NCBI GenBank assembly: GCA_964640655.1
Contig: CAZXFT010000013.1
Location: 25,501 to 89,500 of the forward strand
Length of the DNA stretch: 64,000 nt
Reading direction: 5' to 3'
From: BJGO01 sp964640655
Lineage (GTDB): Bacteria > Bacteroidota > Bacteroidia > Chitinophagales > UBA10324
The notes beneath the pieces were generated by a model, which was not told the DNA's origin, did no database searches, and was given only the letters and a program-made list of their open reading frames with translations. Of the stretch, positions 43,370 to 52,360 are shown in pieces; position 1 is the stretch's first letter, and every line of letters starts with the position of its first letter. The position numbers and the translations under genes are program-made.

Positions 43370-44496
43370 TGTGGAGTTGGTTTAAAAAACAGGAGGTTGT
43401 AGCATCTTATTCACCAGCTGGTGAAATATGGAGGCGTTTTTCTGTAAACCGATGGGCATTAAGTTCATTCTATATAATGCTCCTGTGTGTTGTAATAGCG
43501 TGTACCGGATATTTAATAACACCGGACAAAACAAGTGATGGCAATCGTATAGTACCAGCATTGGCTTTAAAGCCACCTTTCAGCAGTTCGCTCATGTTTC
43601 GTTTACCACTTTCTGAATCTAAAACAGAAAGTGTATGGCTTGATGGTGATTCAAAAAATTATCAGTACTATGTTTTGAATGAGTATTCAAAATTGGATGA
43701 TACCCTCACCTTGAATGCTAATGCCGGATCAGGTTTGCCGGATACATTGTTGGATTTTTCAGTGAAAGACATACAATCTCACGGAATCGAAGAATTTGAT
43801 GATTGCATTTATACACAACAACATTATTTAGGAACGGATAATCTCGGCAGAGACATTCTAACACGCCTGATGCTCGGGTTGCGTATCTCTCTAAGCGTTG
43901 GTTTTATCGCAGTATTTATTTCACTCACCATTGGAATATTGCTTGGCGCATTAGCCGGTTATTACGGTGGCATCACAGATAAAGTAATCCAGTGGTTCAT
44001 CAATATCATATGGGCTATACCTACTGTGCTTTTGGTTTTTGCACTAACTATAGTTTTAGGAAAAGGCTTCTGGCAAATTTTTATTGCAGTCGGATTAACT
44101 ATTTGGGTAAGCGCAGCACGTTTAATTCGTGGTCAGGTGATGAGCGTGAAACAGGAACAATACATAGAAGCTACAAGAAGCCTTGGTTATGGCAATTTAC
44201 GTATCATCCTCAAGCATATACTGCCCAATATTCTTGGGCCAATTCTGGTTATAGCAGCATCTAATTTTGCAACGGCGATATTGCTCGAAGCCGGATTGAG
44301 TTTCTTGGGAATAGGCGTACAGGCCCCTGCACCAAGCTGGGGTAGTATGATTCGCGATAACTACGGCTACATTATTTCAGATACACCATATATGGCGCTC
44401 ATACCGGGCTTTGCTATTATGCTTCTGGTATTATTGTTGAATTTAATAGGCAATGGTCTGCGCGATGCGTTAGATGTTAAGACTAAACATCAATAA
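43369..44496 (+). CDS. ABC transporter permease, DppC/OppC type
   Basis: 375 aa from the ATG at 43369 (TGATG overlap with the preceding stop). First helix at about 22-44, then an extracytoplasmic insert of about 100 residues longer than in Escherichia coli OppC, then the core: YLGTDNLGRDILTRLMLGLR, five helices and the EAA loop YIEATRSLGYGNLRIILKHI that contacts the ATPase. It should import (or export) peptides or related solutes together with a DppB-type permease, ATPases and a binding protein, none of which is nearby. Confidence 0.9.
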   Translation: MWSWFKKQEVVASYSPAGEIWRRFSVNRWALSSFYIMLLCVVIACTGYLITPDKTSDGNRIVPALALKPPFSSSLMFRLPLSESKTESVWLDGDSKNYQYYVLNEYSKLDDTLTLNANAGSGLPDTLLDFSVKDIQSHGIEEFDDCIYTQQHYLGTDNLGRDILTRLMLGLRISLSVGFIAVFISLTIGILLGALAGYYGGITDKVIQWFINIIWAIPTVLLVFALTIVLGKGFWQIFIAVGLTIWVSAARLIRGQVMSVKQEQYIEATRSLGYGNLRIILKHILPNILGPILVIAASNFATAILLEAGLSFLGIGVQAPAPSWGSMIRDNYGYIISDTPYMALIPGFAIMLLVLLLNLIGNGLRDALDVKTKHQ

Positions 44497-44526
44497 AATT
44501 CGTTCATCCTTTGTAAGCACAACACC

Positions 44527-45771
44527 ATGACTGTCAGGCTCGCTGATATTAATACCGATGTCCAACAACTTCAAGAGAAGCTGCATTTGAAAACTATTCA
44601 GCTGAATGCCTTGCTTGAAATCACACAGGCTATCAATAGTAACCTGTCTTCCAAGGCACTACTTGAATTGTTTTCCAATGTACTGCGCGATGAGCTCGGG
44701 GTGAATCGCATGGCCATCTTTACTCATTTTGACGAATGGGCTTGCAGTGCATCATATGCTGTTGACGAAGCCTTGCTTACGGGCATAGAAGATAAAACAC
44801 TGAGAGAGTTCAAGCACATCAGTCATTTAAAAAATAAAAAAACATCGTTAGCCTCTGTGTTTCAAACAGTGGTGCCTGTATATCATAAATCACATCCACT
44901 TGCAGTATGCTTTCTGGGTAATGCAGGAAATCTGAAAGGAGAAACAGAAGAAGAGCGTTTAAACTTTATTCAGATTATCATTAATATCATATCCGTTGCC
45001 ATTGAGAATAAAAAATTGTTTAAAGACCAGCTGGCGCAACAGGGCATTAAAAAAGAGTTGGAATTAGCAGGAAAAATGCAAACGTTGCTCATTCCCGAAA
45101 AGCTTCCGGCAAATGAGTTTATGGAAATGGATGCGTTATATATGCCTCACCTCGATATTGGCGGCGACTATTATGACTATCTTCAACTCAATGAAGACGA
45201 ATATATGTTTTGCCTTGGTGATATAAGCGGGCATGGTATCGCAGCTGCTTTGCTGATGGCTAATTTCCAGGCGAGCCTGCGCTCCATGATCATGCAACAG
45301 GATTCTCTAAAAGATTTTATATCGCTTTTCAATACAAAGATTAATGAGATTACACGCGGCGAAAAATTCATAACTCTCTTTTTAGCGCGTTATAATACAT
45401 ACAACCGTAAGTTGCATTTCATCAATGCCGGACATACACCACCTGTTTTTATGAATAAAGACGGTGTTCAGTTGCTGGATAAAGGATGTACTATACTTGG
45501 AATGTTCGAAAAACTGCCAAGTATCCATGTCGGAGAAATCAATATTCAAGCACAAGACTTTCTTTTCTGTTATACCGATGGTTTAACAGAACTAGAAAAT
45601 GAACAAGGGGAACAATACGGTATTGAACGATTATCAGAATATGTGAAATCACATTCTCAGCTCTCCGTAGTTGATTTTAATAAAAAGATGCTGGATGAAA
45701 TAGTGCGTTACAAGGGCACTAAACTAATTTTTAACGACGACGTCAGTTTTCTCACTACTCGTTTTCTCTGA
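44527..45771 (+). CDS. GAF-domain SpoIIE/RsbU-type serine phosphatase
   Basis: 414 aa. A short coiled coil (about 8-35), a GAF sensor domain (about 35-165) and a PP2C-like SpoIIE domain (about 180-414). The metal-binding motifs are present: DIGGDYYDY, CLGDISGHGIAAALLMANF and the final NDDVSFLTTRFL. It should dephosphorylate a STAS-type anti-anti-sigma factor when the GAF domain senses its signal. No STAS or RsbW gene is adjacent, though a receiver-HATPase protein lies 14 kb upstream. The last 48 bp overlap the convergent O-antigen ligase gene. Confidence 0.9.
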   Translation: MTVRLADINTDVQQLQEKLHLKTIQLNALLEITQAINSNLSSKALLELFSNVLRDELGVNRMAIFTHFDEWACSASYAVDEALLTGIEDKTLREFKHISHLKNKKTSLASVFQTVVPVYHKSHPLAVCFLGNAGNLKGETEEERLNFIQIIINIISVAIENKKLFKDQLAQQGIKKELELAGKMQTLLIPEKLPANEFMEMDALYMPHLDIGGDYYDYLQLNEDEYMFCLGDISGHGIAAALLMANFQASLRSMIMQQDSLKDFISLFNTKINEITRGEKFITLFLARYNTYNRKLHFINAGHTPPVFMNKDGVQLLDKGCTILGMFEKLPSIHVGEINIQAQDFLFCYTDGLTELENEQGEQYGIERLSEYVKSHSQLSVVDFNKKMLDEIVRYKGTKLIFNDDVSFLTTRFL

Positions 45772-47193
45772 GGTATAGTGCTTATATCCCAGTACAGCAA
45801 TCATGGCTATGTTCATATAATAAACCGAACCTACTTTATCGGTTTCAATCATATCGCTGAGCGTATTGTTTATCAAAATAGCTGTCATACTCATCATTAT
45901 GGCCATGAGCCACATGCGGTCATCTCGTTCTTTCAAACGGTGAAATAGATATTCGCCATAAACAAATACACTGATGGTTAGTAAGGTGTAAATCAGTAAT
46001 CCAATAATGCCTTGTTCCACTAACATTAATATAAAATAGTTGTGTACTGTGGAACGTTCGGGATTAGAACTTACATAAGTACGAAATGCGCTTACGGTGT
46101 AACCTTTATAAAAATTATAAAAGTTGCCCGGACCAAAACCATGAATGGGTTCTGCGGCACTCATTCTAAATCCGGCTACCCAACGGTAGATTCGTTCCGC
46201 ACTCGATATATCTTCCATTTTATAAGTTGATGAAAGGTGAGTGCCTAAGTCATCATGATAAATAGTTGATTCGAAGTTTGGCGCATAATTGATATAGTAA
46301 TAATTACGTGAAAGGATGAAAAGAGTAATACAAGCAGTAATTATAGAAGCTGTTGCTAACCACTTTGTTAATCGTAAACGAATAATAATCTGAATACCAA
46401 ATGCAGCTAACAATGCCAGCCAGGCAGAACGGGTATATGAGAAGAACACGCCGGTAATGAAAACAGGTAATATGATGAGCAATATTTGACGACCAATACT
46501 ATATCGTTTATACCACAACAAACCAAGCAGCACAAATGGAATCCACTCAGAAAGCATGGCAGCATAGCTTACATGGTTTCTAAAGAAAGGAGCCATAGTA
46601 TGATTCACATCAGCAAAAGAAAATCCAACGTGCGAATGACGAATTAAAGTATAAATCGTAGTTAGAAACAGAGGTATCGTAATGAGCCAGAATATTTTTT
46701 TAAAATCATTGACCGACTTGATAATCATCGCTGTGAGCACTACGAAGGTCATGAGGTACCAAAACTTGGATAGCGTGAATTTAAAACTCACGAAGATGTT
46801 GGATGAAAATAGAGTAGAGATAATAATCCAGATAAACTGAATAATTAGAATGGATGTAACCGGATTTAAGTGAAGTGCACTTGGATAATTTTTGCTGTTT
46901 GCCATTAACAGTCCTATGGTAAGCAGCATTAATCCTACAATGAGTAGTTCATCAGGAAAGTCTATTCCAAACCCTCCAGGTAATGTAGCTTCAATACTTA
47001 GTGGAATGAAAAAACATAAAACATAGTACAGAGTATGAACGCTATTGATGCCAATATATACTCCAACAGTTACAATGGGTACTACATACCAGATGATGTT
47101 ATCGGTAACTGTTCCGGCTATAATCCCCAGCAGGAGTGTTAGGCCGAAAAAGAAAAAATGACTGAGATCAAAAAAATCCAGCCGTTTATTCAT
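45724..47193 (-). CDS. O-antigen ligase/polymerase (WaaL/Wzy_C family)
   Basis: 489 aa from the ATG at 47193, which lies 8 bp inside the end of the wzz-like gene; longer starts would run deep into it. About 11 membrane segments; the large periplasmic loop contains FGPGNFYNFYKGY and the following segment VHNYFILMLVEQGIIGLLIY, the Wzy_C landmark with its His. It ligates or polymerises glycan repeats from undecaprenyl carriers on the outer face of the inner membrane. It lies in an order with Wzz-like and flippase genes. Ligase or polymerase cannot be decided from sequence alone. Confidence 0.87.
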   Translation of the reverse strand: MNKRLDFFDLSHFFFFGLTLLLGIIAGTVTDNIIWYVVPIVTVGVYIGINSVHTLYYVLCFFIPLSIEATLPGGFGIDFPDELLIVGLMLLTIGLLMANSKNYPSALHLNPVTSILIIQFIWIIISTLFSSNIFVSFKFTLSKFWYLMTFVVLTAMIIKSVNDFKKIFWLITIPLFLTTIYTLIRHSHVGFSFADVNHTMAPFFRNHVSYAAMLSEWIPFVLLGLLWYKRYSIGRQILLIILPVFITGVFFSYTRSAWLALLAAFGIQIIIRLRLTKWLATASIITACITLFILSRNYYYINYAPNFESTIYHDDLGTHLSSTYKMEDISSAERIYRWVAGFRMSAAEPIHGFGPGNFYNFYKGYTVSAFRTYVSSNPERSTVHNYFILMLVEQGIIGLLIYTLLTISVFVYGEYLFHRLKERDDRMWLMAIMMSMTAILINNTLSDMIETDKVGSVYYMNIAMIAVLGYKHYTSEKTSSEKTDVVVKN

Positions 47194-48148
47194 TCGATAA
47201 TTGTTGTTTGATGTCGCGCATACGTTCAATACACCATGCCATAATAACAGATCCTGCAAATGCCGTCAGCAAACTGCCTAATACAATAATCCAACGAATA
47301 GGTTTTGACTTTTTCTCAGCTGGATAGGCCTTTTCCAAAGTAAAAATGGTAGGAACGTTAGTATTAATAGTGGATTTGTATTGCTCTGCTAGTCCAATGG
47401 TGTTATTTAATTCTTTTAGACCGGCTTTTTTCTGGTCTTCTAAAAGTTTTAACTGCTGATCTAAAAGTTCAGGGCTTTTCCATTCTGTATTATTTTCACC
47501 GTTTCGTAAAGATGCAGGAACTAATGTTGCTTTCTGTACCATCATTTTTACATTCACAATACTGTCATTTAAGATTTGCAGTTGCGTCTGTTTCTCTTCA
47601 ATCTTGTTATTGTATATACTTAATATTCTACGCTTGTTCTCAAGAATGATGTTATTGTTCATTTCATCAACCTTAGCTGCAATATCATTGCAGATATCGG
47701 ATGCTCGTTGCTTGTCAGTATCGAAAACAGTAATCTCTACAGCACCCTTGTCGTTTCTAACCGCAGAATAATTTTCCTCTAATTCTTTCATTACTTTATA
47801 ATTGGGATATTCAGTATTTGCAGAATCAATTTTATAAACCCCGAATAATTTGTACTTCTGAATGATGTATGATTTTAAAGGAGCACTGTTGGCAATCGAA
47901 AGTAGTCGGTCAATGTCATCGCTGCTGCCAAAATATTCGGCGTTGTTGTCCACAAATAAAGTTTGACTGCTGGTCATATTAGGACTTGCAGCAAAAAAAA
48001 CAGTGGTGCTTTTAAATTTAGGTTTTATTATGTGCGGGTCGCTGATAATTACTGAGGCCACTATAGCTAATCCACAAAGTATGATGATTGGTTTTTTCCA
48101 ACGGAGCATCAGTCGGATTAATTCCAGCAAGTTCAATGTATGGTTCAT
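47186..48148 (-). CDS. Wzz-type chain length determinant protein
   Basis: 320 aa. Membrane helices at about residues 14-34 (KPIIILCGLAIVASVIISD) and 281-307 (WIIVLGSLLTAFAGSVIMAW) enclose a periplasmic helical domain with coiled-coil character. This is the polysaccharide co-polymerase 1 architecture without the Tyr kinase domain or its Walker motif. It sets the length of surface polysaccharide together with the polymerase encoded next to it (8-bp overlap). It lies 46 bp after the flippase gene. Confidence 0.85.
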   Translation of the reverse strand: MNHTLNLLELIRLMLRWKKPIIILCGLAIVASVIISDPHIIKPKFKSTTVFFAASPNMTSSQTLFVDNNAEYFGSSDDIDRLLSIANSAPLKSYIIQKYKLFGVYKIDSANTEYPNYKVMKELEENYSAVRNDKGAVEITVFDTDKQRASDICNDIAAKVDEMNNNIILENKRRILSIYNNKIEEKQTQLQILNDSIVNVKMMVQKATLVPASLRNGENNTEWKSPELLDQQLKLLEDQKKAGLKELNNTIGLAEQYKSTINTNVPTIFTLEKAYPAEKKSKPIRWIIVLGSLLTAFAGSVIMAWCIERMRDIKQQLSNE

Positions 48149-48194
48149 CAGAGCTTTAGAAAAATTTTGGCAAATGTAGAAAAATATACTTCCC

Positions 48195-49640
48195 TCAGTC
48201 CTCTCGGGCTAATTGCAGTAGTTGTTGAATTTGTTGGATTGAAATGAGGCGCAGCGCAAACGCATAAACACTACTTAATATTATCAATGCAAAACACTGA
48301 ATTATCCAGCTTACATCTGAATATATGCTTAATATCCAGCCTGAAAGCAATAATAATGCAACAAACACTAATAATTGAGGTATCACTATTAGATTAATGG
48401 TTTCCTTCTGATAATTCCTGATATACACATACTCTGAAATGGCTACAAACAGGTTGCAAATGATAGTAGTTATTGCGGCTCCTTCAATGCCATATCTAGG
48501 AATCAAAATAAAATTGATGCAGATACTCATCACGGCCGCTGTCGCTGTAATTGAATTAAGTGCCCTCAGTTTTGCGGCTGCTGCCAATAGCGTTCCAAAC
48601 ACATATACACCAAAGCTGCCCCATAAGCTGATCATCAAAATGGTTAAAGTCTTACCGCTTTGTGATATGGTATTGTGATAAAGCAAGTCCATAATATTGT
48701 TGCTGTAGAAAATACTAATGACCACTGCTACTGATGCAATAAGACTGATAGCAATAAATGCAGATTGCATTAATGCTTTTACCGCTTTATTACTACCTAC
48801 TAAACGCGAGAATATAGGTAGCAGTAATGCCGCAAATAAGTACCCGAATTGATTCGCAGCATCCAGTAAACGATATGCAGCAGCATAGTGTCCAGCTGCT
48901 TCTGTGCCCAGAAGTCGTTCGAGAATAACAGCATCACTTCTTGTATAAACAGTCATAAAAAAAATGACGAGTACATATGGATAGCTGTGTTTCCAAATAT
49001 TTTGCAACTCATTTATTGAAATATGCCATTCAATGGATTTGCTTATTCTGAGAGTTGTTATTAACGCTATAAATATTGTCGCAGCATAGCAGGCAGTTTG
49101 ACCATACACAAACCATTCTATAGTGAATGATTGCTTCCATTCAGGTGTCAATAATATACTACCAAAGAAAGTAAGCATCAAAATCTTATCTGTAATGGAG
49201 AGTACACTGTCTGTTTTAAAGTGATGCAACCCCGAAATATTGGAGCGCAGATAAATAATAGCTGATAGCAACACCTGATTGGTACATAGCATCATTAACA
49301 GGGGGTATGCATCAGAAGAAATATGGGTAAAGTAAGCGACAGCAAATGTGATAAGAATGTACAGAGCTGTAAATAAGATCTTTAACAGAACAATATGAGG
49401 TAACAGATTTTTAATACTGGTTGGTTGTTGTGCTACTTGGCGGTTATTATAATAAGTCATCCCCATATCGAGCATGATATTAAACATCATAGTCAATGCA
49501 CTCAAAGAAAAATATAAACCGTATGCTGAAACTCCGGTGATGTTTTGAACGCTTCTGTCTATTCCAAGAACCCATAATGGCTTGATAACAATGTTCAGTA
49601 GGAACAGGAAAATCAGATTCCGGAAAAAGGTGCGCCGCAT
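48195..49640 (-). CDS. Oligosaccharide flippase (Wzx-like, MATE/MVF superfamily)
   Basis: 481 aa from the ATG at 49640 (MRRTFFRNLIFLFLLN, then KPLWVLGIDRSVQN); a GTG at 49682 is also in frame. About 13-14 membrane segments fill the protein. The sequence IDRSVQNITG after helix 1 is common in Bacteroidota flippases. It should move lipid-linked sugar units across the inner membrane for the downstream polymerase or ligase and Wzz-like protein. It diverges from the FkbM methyltransferase gene across a short AT-rich region. Confidence 0.87.
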   Translation of the reverse strand: MRRTFFRNLIFLFLLNIVIKPLWVLGIDRSVQNITGVSAYGLYFSLSALTMMFNIMLDMGMTYYNNRQVAQQPTSIKNLLPHIVLLKILFTALYILITFAVAYFTHISSDAYPLLMMLCTNQVLLSAIIYLRSNISGLHHFKTDSVLSITDKILMLTFFGSILLTPEWKQSFTIEWFVYGQTACYAATIFIALITTLRISKSIEWHISINELQNIWKHSYPYVLVIFFMTVYTRSDAVILERLLGTEAAGHYAAAYRLLDAANQFGYLFAALLLPIFSRLVGSNKAVKALMQSAFIAISLIASVAVVISIFYSNNIMDLLYHNTISQSGKTLTILMISLWGSFGVYVFGTLLAAAAKLRALNSITATAAVMSICINFILIPRYGIEGAAITTIICNLFVAISEYVYIRNYQKETINLIVIPQLLVFVALLLLSGWILSIYSDVSWIIQCFALIILSSVYAFALRLISIQQIQQLLQLARED

Positions 49641-49707
49641 AGGGGTTGCTGTAACGATACAAAAGAAATTTTCTTTTTGCACATAGTCTTCATTTTCTTT
49701 GTGCGCT

Positions 49708-50607
49708 ATGCACTCGGCGTCGTTAATGCAACAAAGAGAAAATCTATTAAACCGTTTATCAGAGATATACCGTATCGAACAGCGTGGTCGAATAGCACGA
49801 TCGATACAAAATCCTGTGCAACGCCTGAATGTGTTTATTCACAACAGATTGATTTACCCTGCTACAAGTAAGGGGAAATTGGTTTCTGCAGAAACATTCT
49901 GGAATAAGCCTATGTGGATTCAGCTTCCCGCCGCTGCTGAAATATTACTCACAGGAGCAAAGGTTCACCGTTCTGAAATTCAGCTCTGCAAGTGGTTGCT
50001 GCGCGAAGTAAGGCCTACCCAAACATTTATTGACGGTGGGGCACATTATGGCTTTTATAGCCTTTTGTTTTCCTTTTTGAGTAATCAATCGACCGTTGTT
50101 TCATTTGAACCGTTACCATCAACCTGTACTATTCTCGAAAAGAATAAACAACCCAATCAAATAATTGTCAATGCGGCTTTGTCAGACAAAACAGGTTTTG
50201 TGTTTATGTCGCAACCAGACATCAGGAACTCTGAAGCAAATGAAGTGATTGACACTGATTCCAACGAATCAAATAGAATATCTTGCTGTGCACTGGATGA
50301 TGAATTGATGAAATTAATAGTCCAGCCGGATTATATCAAACTTGATGTTGAAGGACATGAGTATGAAGCATTAATCGGCGCAAAAAAAACTATAGAACAA
50401 AGTAAACCAGCCATCATTCTCGAAATATGGAATGCTTCCTATCGCAACAACGAAAAACAATTGAAGGCCATAGAAATGCTTCGTAGCATCGGTTATATTC
50501 TATACTTACCCGATGATGATGGTATATTGCAGCAGTGCAACAAGCTGGAACAACTCAATCAGTCAGAGATGGATTCATTCAATGTGATTCTGAAAGTTAA
50601 ATCATGA
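49708..50607 (+). CDS. FkbM-family methyltransferase
   Basis: 299 aa from the ATG at 49708; TTG at 49699 or ATG at 49726 are also possible. The SAM site is FIDGGAHYGFYSLLFSF (about 107), followed by VVSFEPLPSTC and the FkbM block YIKLDVEGHEYEALIGA (about 210). These enzymes methylate hydroxyls on sugars or polyketides. It overlaps the GT4 gene by 4 bp and lies next to flippase and Wzz-like genes, so methylation of a surface glycan is the likely job. Confidence 0.87.
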   Translation: MHSASLMQQRENLLNRLSEIYRIEQRGRIARSIQNPVQRLNVFIHNRLIYPATSKGKLVSAETFWNKPMWIQLPAAAEILLTGAKVHRSEIQLCKWLLREVRPTQTFIDGGAHYGFYSLLFSFLSNQSTVVSFEPLPSTCTILEKNKQPNQIIVNAALSDKTGFVFMSQPDIRNSEANEVIDTDSNESNRISCCALDDELMKLIVQPDYIKLDVEGHEYEALIGAKKTIEQSKPAIILEIWNASYRNNEKQLKAIEMLRSIGYILYLPDDDGILQQCNKLEQLNQSEMDSFNVILKVKS

Positions 50608-51725
50608 TCATAGCTGTAAACACACGTTTCTTAATTGCCAATCAACTCGAAGGGATTGGCTGGTTTACCTATGAAACTCTCAAACGCATCACACGAGCAC
50701 ATCCCGAACATCAGTTCCATTTTTTCTTCGACAGGCCTTATAACAATGAGTTTATTTTCTCAGGTAATGTAACACCACATATTCTTCGTCCGCCGGCAAG
50801 ACATCCAATACTTTGGTATTGGTGGTTTGAACAAGCTGTACCAAATAAACTCAAAGAAATTCAGGCAGACATATTTCTCTCAACAGACGGATTTCTTTCC
50901 TTGTCATCTTCGTTAAAGCAGGTACTCGTAGTTCACGATTTAGCTTACCTTCATCATCCTGCACATATCAACTTTACGGCTTTAAAATATTACAGGCATT
51001 TTGTACCTCGTTATGTGAATAAGGCTTCACGCATTGCTACAGTCTCCGAATTCTCACGTAACGACATACACCGTGCATTCAATTTTCCTCTTAATAAAAT
51101 TGATGTAACCTATAACGGAGCACATGAGTTCTTTCAACCTTTATCAGAACAGGAAAAAGTAAAAATCAAGGCACGTTATACACAAGGCAAGCCATACTTT
51201 ATATATGCAGGTGCAATTCAACCCCGTAAAAATGTAACCACATTATTTAAGGCTTTTGATAAGTTGAAATCTGAACAGAATGTGCCGCATAAATTAATTA
51301 TTGCAGGTCGTTTTGCATGGAAATCTAAAGAAGTAAGAAGTTGTTACGATGCACTTCAGTATAAAGAGGATATTGTCTTTACAGGGCATTTAGGTAGAAA
51401 CGAGTTAGCGCGTATTATGGGTGCGGCGTATGCATTGGTTTATGTCTCTCTTTTCGAAGGTTTTGGAATACCGATTGTAGAAGCCGGACAGTGTGGCGTT
51501 CCTTGTATTACTTCAAATGTATCCTCAATGCCTGAGGTGTGCGGCAATGCCGGCTTATTGATTAACGAACCTCAAAATGTAAATGAGGTTACAGAAGTAA
51601 TGTTGAGAATCATTAGTGACCAAAAACTATATAGCGATCTGTGTAGAGAAGCTCCTTTACAGGCAAGTAAATTCAGTTGGGATTATTCAGCAAAATCTCT
51701 ATGGCAATGTGTAATGAATGCCTGA
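50604..51725 (+). CDS. Glycosyltransferase family 1/4
   Basis: 373 aa, GT-B fold. The N-terminal half has VVHDLAYLHHPAHINF and IATVSEFSRNDI; the donor site shows PYFIYAGAIQPRKNVTTLF, DIVFTGHLGRNELARIMG and the EX7E motif in SLFEGFGIPIVEAGQCGVP. It resembles mannosyl- and other hexosyltransferases of surface polysaccharide synthesis; the exact sugar is unknown. It starts within the FkbM gene end (4-bp overlap), so the two act on the same transcript, and probably on the same glycan. Confidence 0.9.
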   Translation: MIIAVNTRFLIANQLEGIGWFTYETLKRITRAHPEHQFHFFFDRPYNNEFIFSGNVTPHILRPPARHPILWYWWFEQAVPNKLKEIQADIFLSTDGFLSLSSSLKQVLVVHDLAYLHHPAHINFTALKYYRHFVPRYVNKASRIATVSEFSRNDIHRAFNFPLNKIDVTYNGAHEFFQPLSEQEKVKIKARYTQGKPYFIYAGAIQPRKNVTTLFKAFDKLKSEQNVPHKLIIAGRFAWKSKEVRSCYDALQYKEDIVFTGHLGRNELARIMGAAYALVYVSLFEGFGIPIVEAGQCGVPCITSNVSSMPEVCGNAGLLINEPQNVNEVTEVMLRIISDQKLYSDLCREAPLQASKFSWDYSAKSLWQCVMNA

Positions 51726-51788
51726 TAGTATTTTCTAATTACATAGGATAGAATCTAATATCGAGTTGATGTAATAATGAAAAGTTGT

Positions 51789-52244
51789 TTATTCAAATCT
51801 GATAGTGCTTTTAGCTTCTATATCGCAACGGCTATCGAAGTTAAAGTCAATGTAACGTGCTTCTCCTGAATTTGCCTGAACCTCTACCTTACATCTTCCA
51901 TTTTCAAGCCCACCTTTATCGAAAACTTTTGCGGTAATGGGTCCCGAATAGTCTTTGTCGAAGATAATATATACTGCAACTATATTGTTGTTGCCATTAC
52001 CATCTGAATTAATGCTGAATTTACCGTGACTGATACCAGATGATTTCAAATCTTCAGAAAACGTCAAAGTGCATTGCAGGGTTTTATCTACTCCTTCGCT
52101 GACACCTTCAATAAACTCTGTTGCTGTTTGACCAACAACCTCTCCCCCTTTATTAATAGATTGCTTGGTGCTGTCTTTTATTCTGTCGCACGAAAGGGTG
52201 AAAATGATCAGAGATAAAATAACGGTAGGATTAGAAAATTTCAT
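51789..52244 (-). CDS. Hypothetical lipoprotein
   Basis: 151 aa. Lipobox TLSC gives an acylated Cys near residue 19, followed by DRIKDSTKQSINKGGEVVGQ, an amphipathic helix, and a beta-rich C-terminal half (KFSINSDGNGNNNIVAVYII). No family recognised. It is separated from the T9SS gene upstream by a strong terminator at 52301-52337, so it should have its own promoter. Probably a periplasmic or surface lipoprotein. Confidence 0.7.
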   Translation of the reverse strand: MKFSNPTVILSLIIFTLSCDRIKDSTKQSINKGGEVVGQTATEFIEGVSEGVDKTLQCTLTFSEDLKSSGISHGKFSINSDGNGNNNIVAVYIIFDKDYSGPITAKVFDKGGLENGRCKVEVQANSGEARYIDFNFDSRCDIEAKSTIRFE

Positions 52245-52300
52245 GTATGGGAATTTATTGATTGTTTGTAAAAATCGTCGTCTTTCATTAAAACGTCTAT

Positions 52301-52337
52301 AAACAAAAAGCCCCCTTACTGAGGGGGCTTTTTGTTT
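52301..52337 (-). terminator. Strong intrinsic terminator after the T9SS protein gene
   Basis: A perfect 16-bp stem: AAACAAAAAGCCCCCT (52301-52316) with AGGGGGCTTTTTGTTT (52322-52337), 5-nt loop. It lies 23 bp past the stop of the T9SS gene and has runs of T on either strand, so it can stop transcription both ways. Confidence 0.9.
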
Positions 52338-52360
52338 TGATTTTTAGTTGTTCTAAGATG

